This document shows positions 1 through 12,280 of a stretch of 64,000 bases of DNA, in pieces. Each line of letters begins with the position of its first letter. The stretch's first letter is position 1. Source of the stretch: Hippophae tibetana (taxonomy: Eukaryota; Streptophyta; Magnoliopsida; Rosales; Elaeagnaceae); the NCBI GenBank assembly GCA_037013495.1, contig CM072808.1:6301319-6365318 (forward strand), given 5' to 3'. The position numbers were made by a program, and so were the translations under genes. The notes under the pieces were generated by a model. That model saw nothing but the letters and a program-made list of their open reading frames with translations, was not told the origin of the DNA and ran no database searches.

Positions 1-203
1 ACGGAGATATCTTTTTACTCGGGTATCGAAACGACTATTATAATTTATTAAATGGAATCTCATATCAAATTACACAATATGTATTGGTCTCGCAAGAGAA
101 AAATCTCTTTTGTACCCAAATAACATCGTTTACATAACTTATTTATTGTTTAATGATTTTGACGCACCATTTTCATTTTACTTAGTTCCGGTTTAATTCA
201 AGA

Positions 204-566
204 GAGCTATAAAGGAGATATTGGTGAAGACCTAGGTTTATTTGTTTATATTTTCAATCAATCTCTCTTATTGAAAAAAATAGAGAAGAGAAAAAAGAAA
301 ATGAATGTTGATCCTATTTTCAAAATCAAAAACACATTTGGTAAATATGAGTTACAACTTTCGAAGGAGATGACTTTTGACTAGGGTATCGAAAGGACTA
401 TTATAATTTATTAAATGGAATCTCATATCAAATTACACAATATGTATTGGTCTTACAAGAAAAAAATCGTTTTTGTACCCAAATAACATCGTTTACATCA
501 TTTATTTAGTGTTTAAAGTTTTTGACGCAGCATTTTCATTTTACTTACTTCAAGTTTAATTCAATA
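204..566. repeat. Chimeric monomer, B head joined to A tail
   Basis: The first half is B type: atagagaagag, aaaatgaatg and 'gacttttgac'. From about 385 onward it is A type: 'ataatttattaaatggaatctc', 'attacacaatatgtattgg' and acaagaaaaaaatcg. The change falls around the conserved ggtatcgaaacg box, where A and B are most alike. Identical chimeras stand at 6344 and 12484. It is best read as a product of an old A/B crossover fixed inside the HOR. Confidence 0.85.
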
Positions 567-910
567 GAGCTATAAAGGAGATATTGGTGCCGACTTAGGT
601 TTGTTTATTTATATTTTCAATGAATCTCTCTTATTGAAAAAAATGGAGAAGGGAAAAAAGAAAATGAATGTTGTTCACATTTTCAAAATCAAAAACACAT
701 TTGGTAAATATGAGTTACAACTTTCACCGGAGATGACTTTTGACTGGGGTATCGAAACGAATATTATAATATATCAAATTAAGCAATATGCATTTTCCTC
801 GAAAGGAAAATCATTTTTGTACATAAATAACATCGTTTACATCACTTATTTACTATTTATAGTTTTTGACGCACTATTTTCATTTTACGTACGTATGGTT
901 TAATTCAATA
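567..910. repeat. Short B monomer (344 bp) with a 17-bp internal deletion
   Basis: A normal B monomer has two copies of CAAATTA ten bases apart before 'aacaatatgc' (for example near 1483-1507). Here only one copy remains, near 774-780. The loss of one copy plus the spacer is 17 bp and explains the length of 344 against 361. The same deletion is present at 6707-7050 and 12847-13190, so it predates amplification of the 6,140-bp HOR and is a good diagnostic marker of that HOR. Confidence 0.9.
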
Positions 911-1322
911 GAGCTATAAAGGAGATATTGGTACCGATCTAGGTTTGGTTTTTTATATTTTCAATCAATCTCTCTTATTGAAAAAATATTGAGTAGAAAA
1001 AAAGAACGGAGATGTCGTTAACATTTTCAAAAACAAAAAAAAACATTTGGTAAATAACAGTAACAACTTTCAACGGAGATAACGTTTTCCTCGGGTATCG
1101 AAACGAATTTTATAATTTATTAAATGGATGCTCGTAACAAATTACACAATATGCATTGGTCACGCAAGAAAAAAATCGTTTTTGTAGCCAAATAACATCG
1201 TTTACATCATTTATTTAGTGTTTAAAGTTTTTTACGCAGCATTTTCATTTTGCTTACTTCAGTTTTAATTCAATGGAGCTATAAAGGAGATATTGGTGCC
1301 GACCTAGGTTTGTTTATTTATA

Positions 1323-1349
1323 TTTTCAATCAATCTCTCTTATTGAAAA
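1323..1349. repeat. Inverted repeat D1 (8-bp arms, 11-base spacer)
   Basis: The arms are TTTTCAAT and ATTGAAAA, flanking CAATCTCTCTT. It is intact in nearly every A and B monomer of the 1-15.9 kb block. In the trimer block the arms decay: A has TTTTAAAT against TTTGAAAA, and B1/B2 have TTTTTAAT against ATTGAAAC. The spacer itself stays constant in almost all units. Confidence 0.72.
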
Positions 1350-1517
1350 AAATAGAGAAGAGAAAAAAGAAAATGAATGCTGTTCAAATTTTCAAAATCA
1401 AAAACACATTTGGTAAATATGAGTTACAACTTTCAACGGAGATGAATTTTGACTGGGGTATCGAAACGAATATTATAATATATCAAATTATTGTTCGTAT
1501 CAAATTAAACAATATGC

Positions 1518-1537
1518 ATTTTCCTCGAAAGGAAAAT
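1518..1537. repeat. Inverted repeat D2 in B monomers (8-bp arms, 4-base loop)
   Basis: The arms are ATTTTCCT and AGGAAAAT around a loop CGAA. The loop is CGAT in trimer B2 units (for example 22118-22137) and CGAC at about 15975, with the arms intact. In B1 the right arm is AGTAAAAT, one mismatch. A-family monomers have no counterpart. The motif recurs in dozens of B units. It could extrude as a short hairpin or bind a dimeric protein, but neither is shown. Confidence 0.75.
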
Positions 1538-4500
1538 CATTTTTGTACCCAAATAACATAGTTTACATCACTTATTTACTATTTAAAGTTTTTGACGCAC
1601 CCTTTTCATTTTACTTACGTCCGGTGTAATTCAATAGACCTATAGAGAAGATATTGGTGCCGATCTAGGTTTGTTTTTTTATATTTTCAATCAATCTCTC
1701 TTATTGAAAAAATATTGAGTAGAAAAAAAGAATGGAGATGTTGTTCACATTTTAAAAAACAAAAAAAAACATTTGGTAAATAAGAGTAACAACTTTCAAC
1801 GGAGATAACGTTTTACTCGGGTATCGAAACGAATTTTATAATTTATTAAATGGATGCTCGTAACAAATTACACAATATGCATTGGTCACGCAAGAAAAAA
1901 ATCGTTTTTGTAGCCAAATAACATCGTTTACATCATTTATTTAGTGTTTAAAGTTTTTTACGCAGCATTTTCATTTTGCTTACTTCAGGTTTAATTCAAT
2001 GGAGCTATAAAGGAGATATTGGTGCCGACCTAGGTTTGTTTATTTATATTTTCAATCAATCTCTCTTATTGAAAAAAATAGAGAAGAGAAAAAAGAAAAT
2101 GAATGCTGTTCACATTTTCAAAATCAAAAACACATTTGGTAAATATGAGTTACAATTTTCAACGGAGATGACTTTTGACTGGGGTATCGAAACGAATATT
2201 ATGATATATCAAATTATTGCTCGTATCAAATTAAACAATATGCATTTTCCTCGAAAGGAAAATCATTTTTGTACCCAAATAACATAGTTTACATCACTTA
2301 TTTACTATTTAAAGTTTTTGACGCACCCTTTTCATTTTACTTACGTCCGGTGTAATTCAATAGACCTATAGAGTAGATATTGGTGCCGATCTAGGTTTGG
2401 TTTTTTATATTTTCAATCAATCTCTCTTATTGAAAAAATATTGAGTAGAAAAAAAGAACGGAGATGTCGTTAACATTTTCAAAAACAAAAAAAAACATTT
2501 GGTAAATAAGAGTAACAACTTTCAACGGAGATAACGTTTTCCTCGGGTATCGAAACGAATTTTATAATTTATTAAATGGATGCTCGTAACAAATTACACA
2601 ATATGCATTGGTCACGCAAGAAAAAAATCGTTTTTGTAGCCAAATAACATCGTTTACATCATTTATTTAGTGTTTAAAGTTTTTTACGCAGCATTTTCAT
2701 TTTGCTTACTTCAGGTTTAATTCAATGGAGCTATAAAGGAGATATTGGTGCCGACCTAGGTTTGTTTATTTATATTTTCAATCAATCTCTCTTATTGAAA
2801 AAAATAGAGAAGAGAAAAAAGAAAATGAATGCTGTTCACATTTTCAAAATCAAAAACACATTTGGTAAATATGAGTTACAACTTTCAACGGAGATGACTT
2901 TTGACTGGGGTATCGAAACGAATCTTATAATATATCGAATTAATGCTCGTATCAAATTAAACAATATGCATTTTCCTCGAAAGGAAAATCATTTTTGTAC
3001 CCAAATAACATCGTTTACATCACTTATTTACTGTTTAAAGTTTTTGACTCACCATTTTCATTTTACTTACTTCCCGTTTAATTCAATACAGCTATAAAGG
3101 AGATATTGGTGCCGATCAAGGTTTGTTTATTTATATTTTCAATCAATCTCTCTTATTGAAAAAATATTGAGTAGAAAAAAAGAACGGAGATTTGTTTCAC
3201 ATTTTCAAGAACAAAAAACATTTGGTAAAAAAGAATAACAACTTTCAACGGAGATAACTTTTTACTCGGGTATCGAAACGAATATTATAATTTATTAAAT
3301 GGAAGCTCGTAACAAATTAGACAATATGCTTTGGTCTCGCAAGAAAAAAATCGTTTTTGTACCCAAATAACATCGTTTATATCACTTATTTAGTGTTTAA
3401 AGATTTTGACGCACCATTTTCATTTTACTTACTTCCAGTTTAATTAAATAGACCTATAAAGGAGATATTGGTGCCGATCTAGGTTTGTTTTTTTATATTT
3501 TCAATCAATCTCTCTTATTGAAAAAATATTGTGTAGAAAAAAAGAACGGAGATGTTGTTCAAATTTTCAAAAACAAAAAAACATTTGGTAAATAAGAGTA
3601 ACAACTTTCAACGGAGAATACTTTTTACTCGGGTATCGACACGAATATTATAATTTATGAAATTGAAGCTCGTATCAAATTACACAATATGCATTTGTAT
3701 CGCAAGAGAAAAGTCGTTTTTGTACCCAAATAACATTTTTTACATCATTTAATTAGTGTTTAAAGTTTTTGACGCATCATTTTCATTTTACTTACTTTAG
3801 GTTTAATTCAATAGAGCTATAAAGGAGATATTGGTGCCGACCTAGGTTTGTTTATTTATATTTTCAATCAATCTCTCTTATTGAAAAAAATACAGAAGAG
3901 AAAAAGAAAATGAATTAGGTTCACAATTTCAAAATCGAAAACACATTTGGTAAATATGAGTTACAACTTTCAACGGAGATAAATTTTCACTGAGGTATCG
4001 AAACGATTATTATAATATATCAAATTAAAGCTCGTATCAAATTAAACAATTATCATTTTCCTCGATGGGAAAATCATTTTTGTACCCAAATAACATCGTT
4101 TACATAACTTATTTACTGTTTAAAGTTTTTGACTCACCATTTTCATTTTACTTACTTCCGGTTTAATTCAATAGAGCTATAAAGGAGATATTGGTGCCGA
4201 TCAAGGTTTGTTTATTTATATTTTCAATCAATCTCTCTTATTGAAAAAATATTGAGTAGAAAAAAAGAACGGATATTTTGTTCACATTTTCAAGAACAAA
4301 AAACATTTGGTAAAAAAGTGTAACAACTTTCAACGAAGATAACTTTTTTCTCGGGTATCGAAACGACTATTATAATTTATTAAATGGAATCTCATATCAA
4401 ATTACACAATATGTATTGGTCTTACAAGAAAAAAATCGTTTTTGTACCCAAATAACATCGTTTACATCATTTATTTAGTGTTTAAAGTTTTTTACGGAGC

Positions 4501-6140
4501 ATTTTCATTTTACTTACTTCAAGTTTAATTCAATAGAGCTATAAAGGAGATATTGTTGCTGACCTAGGTTTGTTTATTTATATTTTCAATGAATCTCTCT
4601 AATTGAAAAAAATAGAGAAGAGAAGAAAGAAAATGAATGTTGTTCACATTTTCAAAATCAAAAACACATTTGGTAAATATGAGTTACAACTTTCAACGGA
4701 GATGCCTTTTGACTGGGGTATCGAAATGAATCTTATAATATATCGAATTAATGCTCCTATCAAATTAAACAATATGCATTTTCCTCGAAAGGAAAATCAT
4801 TTTTGTACCCAAATAACATCGTTTACATCACTTATTTACTATTTAATGTTTTTGACGCACTATTTTCATTTTACTTACGTCCGGTTTAATTCAATAGACC
4901 TATAAAGGAGATATTGGTGCCAATCTAGGTTTGTTTTTTTATATTTTCAATCAATCTCTCTTATTGAAAAAATATTAAGTAGAAAAAAAGAACGGAGATG
5001 TTGTTCACATTTTAAAAAAAAAAAACATTTGGTAAATAAGAGTAACAACTTTCAACGGAGATAACTTTTTACTCGGGTATCGAAATGAATATTATAATTT
5101 ATAAAATGGAAGCTCGTATCAAATTAGACAATATGCATTGGTCTCGCAAGAAAAAAATCGTTTTTGTACCCAAATAACATCGTTTACATCACTTATTTAG
5201 TGTTTAAAGATTTTGACGCACCATTTTCATTTTACTTACTTCCGATTTAATTCAATAGAGCTATAAAGGAGATATTGATGCCGACCTAGGTTTTTTTATT
5301 TATATTTTCAATCAATCTCTCTTATTCAAAAAATATTAAGTAGAAAAAAAGAACGGAGATGTTGTTCACATTTTAAAAAACAAAAAACATTTGGTAAATA
5401 AGAGTAACAACTTTCAACGGAGATAACTTTTTACTCGGGTATCGAAATGAATATTATAATTTATAAAATGGAAGCTCGTATCAAATTAGACAATATGCAT
5501 TGGTCTCGCAAGAAAAAAATCGTTTTTGTACCCAAATAACATCGTTTACATCACTTATTGAGTGTTTAAAGATTTTGACGCACCATTTTCATTTTACTTA
5601 CTTCCGATTTAATTCAATAGAGCTATAAAGGAGATATTGGTGCCGATCAAGGTTTGTTTATTTATATTTTCAATCAATCTCTCTTATTGAAAAAATATTG
5701 AGTAGAAAAAAAGAACGGAGATTTTGTTCACATTTTCAAGAACAAAAAACATTTGGTAAAAAAGAGTAACAACTTTCAACGGAGATAACTTTTTACTCGG
5801 GTATCGAAACGAATATTATAATTTATTAAATGGAAGCTCGTAACAAGTTAGACAATATGCTTTGGTCTCGCAAGAAAAAAATCGTTTTTGTACCCAAATA
5901 ACATCGTTTATATCACTTATTTAGTGTTTAAAGATTTTGACGCACCATTTTCATTTTACTTACTTCCGGTTTAATTCAATAGACCTATAAAGGAGATATT
6001 GGTGCCGATCTAGGTTTGTTTTTTTATATTTTCAATCAATCTCTCTTATTGAAAAAATATTGTGTAGAAAAAAGAACGGAGATGTTGTTCACATTTTCAA
6101 AAACAAAAAAACATTTGGTAAATAAGAGTAATAACTTTCA

Positions 6141-9100
6141 ACGGAGATATCTTTTTACTCGGGTATCGAAACGACTATTATAATTTATTAAATGGAATCT
6201 CATATCAAATTACACAATATGTATTGGTCTCGCAAGAGAAAAATCTCTTTTGTACCCAAATAACATCGTTTACATAACTTATTTATTGTTTAATGATTTT
6301 GACGCACCATTTTCATTTTACTTAGTTCCGGTTTAATTCAAGAGAGCTATAAAGGAGATATTGGTGAAGACCTAGGTTTATTTGTTTATATTTTCAATCA
6401 ATCTCTCTTATTGAAAAAAATAGAGAAGAGAAAAAAGAAAATGAATGTTGATCCTATTTTCAAAATCAAAAACACATTTGGTAAATATGAGTTACAACTT
6501 TCGAAGGAGATGACTTTTGACTAGGGTATCGAAAGGACTATTATAATTTATTAAATGGAATCTCATATCAAATTACACAATATGTATTGGTCTTACAAGA
6601 AAAAAATCGTTTTTGTACCCAAATAACATCGTTTACATCATTTATTTAGTGTTTAAAGTTTTTGACGCAGCATTTTCATTTTACTTACTTCAAGTTTAAT
6701 TCAATAGAGCTATAAAGGAGATATTGGTGCCGACTTAGGTTTGTTTATTTATATTTTCAATGAATCTCTCTTATTGAAAAAAATGGAGAAGGGAAAAAAG
6801 AAAATGAATGTTGTTCACATTTTCAAAATCAAAAACACATTTGGTAAATATGAGTTACAACTTTCACCGGAGATGACTTTTGACTGGGGTATCGAAACGA
6901 ATATTATAATATATCAAATTAAACAATATGCATTTTCCTCGAAAGGAAAATCATTTTTGTACATAAATAACATCGTTTACATCACTTATTTACTATTTAT
7001 AGTTTTTGACGCACTATTTTCATTTTACGTACGTATGGTTTAATTCAATAGAGCTATAAAGGAGATATTGGTACCGATCTAGGTTTGGTTTTTTATATTT
7101 TCAATCAATCTCTCTTATTGAAAAAATATTGAGTAGAAAAAAAGAACGGAGATGTCGTTAACATTTTCAAAAACAAAAAAAAACATTTGGTAAATAACAG
7201 TAACAACTTTCAACGGAGATAACGTTTTCCTCGGGTATCGAAACGAATTTTATAATTTATTAAATGGATGCTCGTAACAAATTACACAATATGCATTGGT
7301 CACGCAAGAAAAAAATCGTTTTTGTAGCCAAATAACATCGTTTACATCATTTATTTAGTGTTTAAAGTTTTTTACGCAGCATTTTCATTTTGCTTACTTC
7401 AGTTTTAATTCAATGGAGCTATAAAGGAGATATTGGTGCCGACCTAGGTTTGTTTATTTATATTTTCAATCAATCTCTCTTATTGAAAAAAATAGAGAAG
7501 AGAAAAAAGAAAATGAATGCTGTTCAAATTTTCAAAATCAAAAACACATTTGGTAAATATGAGTTACAACTTTCAACGGAGATGAATTTTGACTGGGGTA
7601 TCGAAACGAATATTATAATATATCAAATTATTGTTCGTATCAAATTAAACAATATGCATTTTCCTCGAAAGGAAAATCATTTTTGTACCCAAATAACATA
7701 GTTTACATCACTTATTTACTATTTAAAGTTTTTGACGCACCCTTTTCATTTTACTTACGTCCGGTGTAATTCAATAGACCTATAGAGAAGATATTGGTGC
7801 CGATCTAGGTTTGTTTTTTTATATTTTCAATCAATCTCTCTTATTGAAAAAATATTGAGTAGAAAAAAAGAATGGAGATGTTGTTCACATTTTAAAAAAC
7901 AAAAAAAAACATTTGGTAAATAAGAGTAACAACTTTCAACGGAGATAACGTTTTACTCGGGTATCGAAACGAATTTTATAATTTATTAAATGGATGCTCG
8001 TAACAAATTACACAATATGCATTGGTCACGCAAGAAAAAAATCGTTTTTGTAGCCAAATAACATCGTTTACATCATTTATTTAGTGTTTAAAGTTTTTTA
8101 CGCAGCATTTTCATTTTGCTTACTTCAGGTTTAATTCAATGGAGCTATAAAGGAGATATTGGTGCCGACCTAGGTTTGTTTATTTATATTTTCAATCAAT
8201 CTCTCTTATTGAAAAAAATAGAGAAGAGAAAAAAGAAAATGAATGCTGTTCACATTTTCAAAATCAAAAACACATTTGGTAAATATGAGTTACAATTTTC
8301 AACGGAGATGACTTTTGACTGGGGTATCGAAACGAATATTATGATATATCAAATTATTGCTCGTATCAAATTAAACAATATGCATTTTCCTCGAAAGGAA
8401 AATCATTTTTGTACCCAAATAACATAGTTTACATCACTTATTTACTATTTAAAGTTTTTGACGCACCCTTTTCATTTTACTTACGTCCGGTGTAATTCAA
8501 TAGACCTATAGAGTAGATATTGGTGCCGATCTAGGTTTGGTTTTTTATATTTTCAATCAATCTCTCTTATTGAAAAAATATTGAGTAGAAAAAAAGAACG
8601 GAGATGTCGTTAACATTTTCAAAAACAAAAAAAAACATTTGGTAAATAAGAGTAACAACTTTCAACGGAGATAACGTTTTCCTCGGGTATCGAAACGAAT
8701 TTTATAATTTATTAAATGGATGCTCGTAACAAATTACACAATATGCATTGGTCACGCAAGAAAAAAATCGTTTTTGTAGCCAAATAACATCGTTTACATC
8801 ATTTATTTAGTGTTTAAAGTTTTTTACGCAGCATTTTCATTTTGCTTACTTCAGGTTTAATTCAATGGAGCTATAAAGGAGATATTGGTGCCGACCTAGG
8901 TTTGTTTATTTATATTTTCAATCAATCTCTCTTATTGAAAAAAATAGAGAAGAGAAAAAAGAAAATGAATGCTGTTCACATTTTCAAAATCAAAAACACA
9001 TTTGGTAAATATGAGTTACAACTTTCAACGGAGATGACTTTTGACTGGGGTATCGAAACGAATCTTATAATATATCGAATTAATGCTCGTATCAAATTAA

Positions 9101-12100
9101 ACAATATGCATTTTCCTCGAAAGGAAAATCATTTTTGTACCCAAATAACATCGTTTACATCACTTATTTACTGTTTAAAGTTTTTGACTCACCATTTTCA
9201 TTTTACTTACTTCCCGTTTAATTCAATACAGCTATAAAGGAGATATTGGTGCCGATCAAGGTTTGTTTATTTATATTTTCAATCAATCTCTCTTATTGAA
9301 AAAATATTGAGTAGAAAAAAAGAACGGAGATTTGTTTCACATTTTCAAGAACAAAAAACATTTGGTAAAAAAGAATAACAACTTTCAACGGAGATAACTT
9401 TTTACTCGGGTATCGAAACGAATATTATAATTTATTAAATGGAAGCTCGTAACAAATTAGACAATATGCTTTGGTCTCGCAAGAAAAAAATCGTTTTTGT
9501 ACCCAAATAACATCGTTTATATCACTTATTTAGTGTTTAAAGATTTTGACGCACCATTTTCATTTTACTTACTTCCAGTTTAATTAAATAGACCTATAAA
9601 GGAGATATTGGTGCCGATCTAGGTTTGTTTTTTTATATTTTCAATCAATCTCTCTTATTGAAAAAATATTGTGTAGAAAAAAAGAACGGAGATGTTGTTC
9701 AAATTTTCAAAAACAAAAAAACATTTGGTAAATAAGAGTAACAACTTTCAACGGAGAATACTTTTTACTCGGGTATCGACACGAATATTATAATTTATGA
9801 AATTGAAGCTCGTATCAAATTACACAATATGCATTTGTATCGCAAGAGAAAAGTCGTTTTTGTACCCAAATAACATTTTTTACATCATTTAATTAGTGTT
9901 TAAAGTTTTTGACGCATCATTTTCATTTTACTTACTTTAGGTTTAATTCAATAGAGCTATAAAGGAGATATTGGTGCCGACCTAGGTTTGTTTATTTATA
10001 TTTTCAATCAATCTCTCTTATTGAAAAAAATACAGAAGAGAAAAAGAAAATGAATTAGGTTCACAATTTCAAAATCGAAAACACATTTGGTAAATATGAG
10101 TTACAACTTTCAACGGAGATAAATTTTCACTGAGGTATCGAAACGATTATTATAATATATCAAATTAAAGCTCGTATCAAATTAAACAATTATCATTTTC
10201 CTCGATGGGAAAATCATTTTTGTACCCAAATAACATCGTTTACATAACTTATTTACTGTTTAAAGTTTTTGACTCACCATTTTCATTTTACTTACTTCCG
10301 GTTTAATTCAATAGAGCTATAAAGGAGATATTGGTGCCGATCAAGGTTTGTTTATTTATATTTTCAATCAATCTCTCTTATTGAAAAAATATTGAGTAGA
10401 AAAAAAGAACGGATATTTTGTTCACATTTTCAAGAACAAAAAACATTTGGTAAAAAAGTGTAACAACTTTCAACGAAGATAACTTTTTTCTCGGGTATCG
10501 AAACGACTATTATAATTTATTAAATGGAATCTCATATCAAATTACACAATATGTATTGGTCTTACAAGAAAAAAATCGTTTTTGTACCCAAATAACATCG
10601 TTTACATCATTTATTTAGTGTTTAAAGTTTTTTACGGAGCATTTTCATTTTACTTACTTCAAGTTTAATTCAATAGAGCTATAAAGGAGATATTGTTGCT
10701 GACCTAGGTTTGTTTATTTATATTTTCAATGAATCTCTCTAATTGAAAAAAATAGAGAAGAGAAGAAAGAAAATGAATGTTGTTCACATTTTCAAAATCA
10801 AAAACACATTTGGTAAATATGAGTTACAACTTTCAACGGAGATGCCTTTTGACTGGGGTATCGAAATGAATCTTATAATATATCGAATTAATGCTCCTAT
10901 CAAATTAAACAATATGCATTTTCCTCGAAAGGAAAATCATTTTTGTACCCAAATAACATCGTTTACATCACTTATTTACTATTTAATGTTTTTGACGCAC
11001 TATTTTCATTTTACTTACGTCCGGTTTAATTCAATAGACCTATAAAGGAGATATTGGTGCCAATCTAGGTTTGTTTTTTTATATTTTCAATCCATCTCTC
11101 TTATTGAAAAAATATTAAGTAGAAAAAAAGAACGGAGATGTTGTTCACATTTTAAAAAAAAAAAACATTTGGTAAATAAGAGTAACAACTTTCAACGGAG
11201 ATAACTTTTTACTCGGGTATCGAAATGAATATTATAATTTATAAAATGGAAGCTCGTATCAAATTAGACAATATGCATTGGTCTCGCAAGAAAAAAATCG
11301 TTTTTGTACCCAAATAACATCGTTTACATCACTTATTTAGTGTTTAAAGATTTTGACGCACCATTTTCATTTTACTTACTTCCGATTTAATTCAATAGAG
11401 CTATAAAGGAGATATTGATGCCGACCTAGGTTTTTTTATTTATATTTTCAATCAATCTCTCTTATTCAAAAAATATTAAGTAGAAAAAAAGAACGGAGAT
11501 GTTGTTCACATTTTAAAAAACAAAAAACATTTGGTAAATAAGAGTAACAACTTTCAACGGAGATAACTTTTTACTCGGGTATCGAAATGAATATTATAAT
11601 TTATAAAATGGAAGCTCGTATCAAATTAGACAATATGCATTGGTCTCGCAAGAAAAAAATCGTTTTTGTACCCAAATAACATCGTTTACATCACTTATTG
11701 AGTGTTTAAAGATTTTGACGCACCATTTTCATTTTACTTACTTCCGATTTAATTCAATAGAGCTATAAAGGAGATATTGGTGCCGATCAAGGTTTGTTTA
11801 TTTATATTTTCAATCAATCTCTCTTATTGAAAAAATATTGAGTAGAAAAAAAGAACGGAGATTTTGTTCACATTTTCAAGAACAAAAAACATTTGGTAAA
11901 AAAGAGTAACAACTTTCAACGGAGATAACTTTTTACTCGGGTATCGAAACGAATATTATAATTTATTAAATGGAAGCTCGTAACAAGTTAGACAATATGC
12001 TTTGGTCTCGCAAGAAAAAAATCGTTTTTGTACCCAAATAACATCGTTTATATCACTTATTTAGTGTTTAAAGATTTTGACGCACCATTTTCATTTTACT

Positions 12101-12280
12101 TACTTCCGGTTTAATTCAATAGACCTATAAAGGAGATATTGGTGCCGATCTAGGTTTGTTTTTTTATATTTTCAATCAATCTCTCTTATTGAAAAAATAT
12201 TGTGTAGAAAAAAGAACGGAGATGTTGTTCACATTTTCAAAAACAAAAAAACATTTGGTAAATAAGAGTAATAACTTTCA
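6141..12280. repeat. 17-monomer higher-order repeat, copy 2 (6,140 bp)
   Basis: This is a full second copy with the same unit order and the same unit lengths as 1-6140. Unit starts are the copy-1 starts plus 6,140 (6344, 6707, 7051 and so on to 12122). In a line-by-line read I noticed only two base differences from copy 1: 783 g versus 6923 a, and the base at 11093 (c, where copy 1 has a). Even homopolymer lengths agree. Such identity over 6 kb means very recent duplication or active homogenisation. An assembly artefact is the alternative to exclude. Confidence 0.93.

Larger units (their letters stand above)
1..6140. repeat. 17-monomer higher-order repeat, copy 1 (6,140 bp)
   Basis: Position 1 aligns exactly with 6141 and 12281, so the HOR period is 6,140 bp. 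The window simply starts inside the last unit. Unit starts are 204, 567, 911, 1276, 1637, 2002, 2363, 2728, 3089, 3451, 3814, 4174, 4536, 4897, 5258, 5620 and 5982. The order of types is B/A chimera, B (344 bp, deleted), A, B, A, B, A, B, A, A, B, A, B, A, A, A, A. Unit lengths are 363, 344, 365, 361, 365, 361, 365, 361, 362, 363, 360, 362, 361, 361, 362, 362 and 362, which sum to 6,140. Units 3-8 form three successive A-B dimers of 726 bp that resemble each other more than the rest, which suggests a local dimer expansion inside the HOR before the 17-mer itself was amplified. Confidence 0.93.

Noticed and set aside
370..395. Possible CENP-B box around the conserved 'cgggtatcgaaacg' segment
   Set aside because: The box core needs TTCG and CGGG at a fixed spacing and orientation (NTTCGNNNNANNCGGGN). 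Here CGGG and CGAA are only three bases apart, and the reverse complement gives CCCG in the wrong place. No match on either strand.
1276..1636. Monomer as a dimer of a ~180-bp ancestral unit
   Set aside because: I compared the two halves by eye. Apart from scattered short A/T-rich words such as cattttca, they share no ordered similarity. The basic unit appears to be about 361 bp, although a very old duplication cannot be excluded without alignment.
601..3097. Open frames of about 100-131 codons in B monomers (601-903, 1250-1561, 1976-2287, 2702-3097, 4603-4905 and their copies), encoding a shared peptide with the stretch FKIKNTFGKYELQ
   Set aside because: They are the same satellite monomer read in one frame and end where the monomer does. 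Monomer lengths vary by 1, 2 or 17 bp without regard to frame. The frame is closed by TGA in 'gactgagg' in nearly all B units right of 20 kb and by TAG in the chimeric units. There is no codon bias, signal or known domain.
6141..12280. Copy 2 of the 6,140-bp HOR as an assembly artefact
   Set aside because: Not rejected outright, but considered less likely: copies 1 and 2 differ by at least two bases and copy 3 has its own dimer gain and lost A, so they are not one sequence pasted twice. Spanning reads would settle it.
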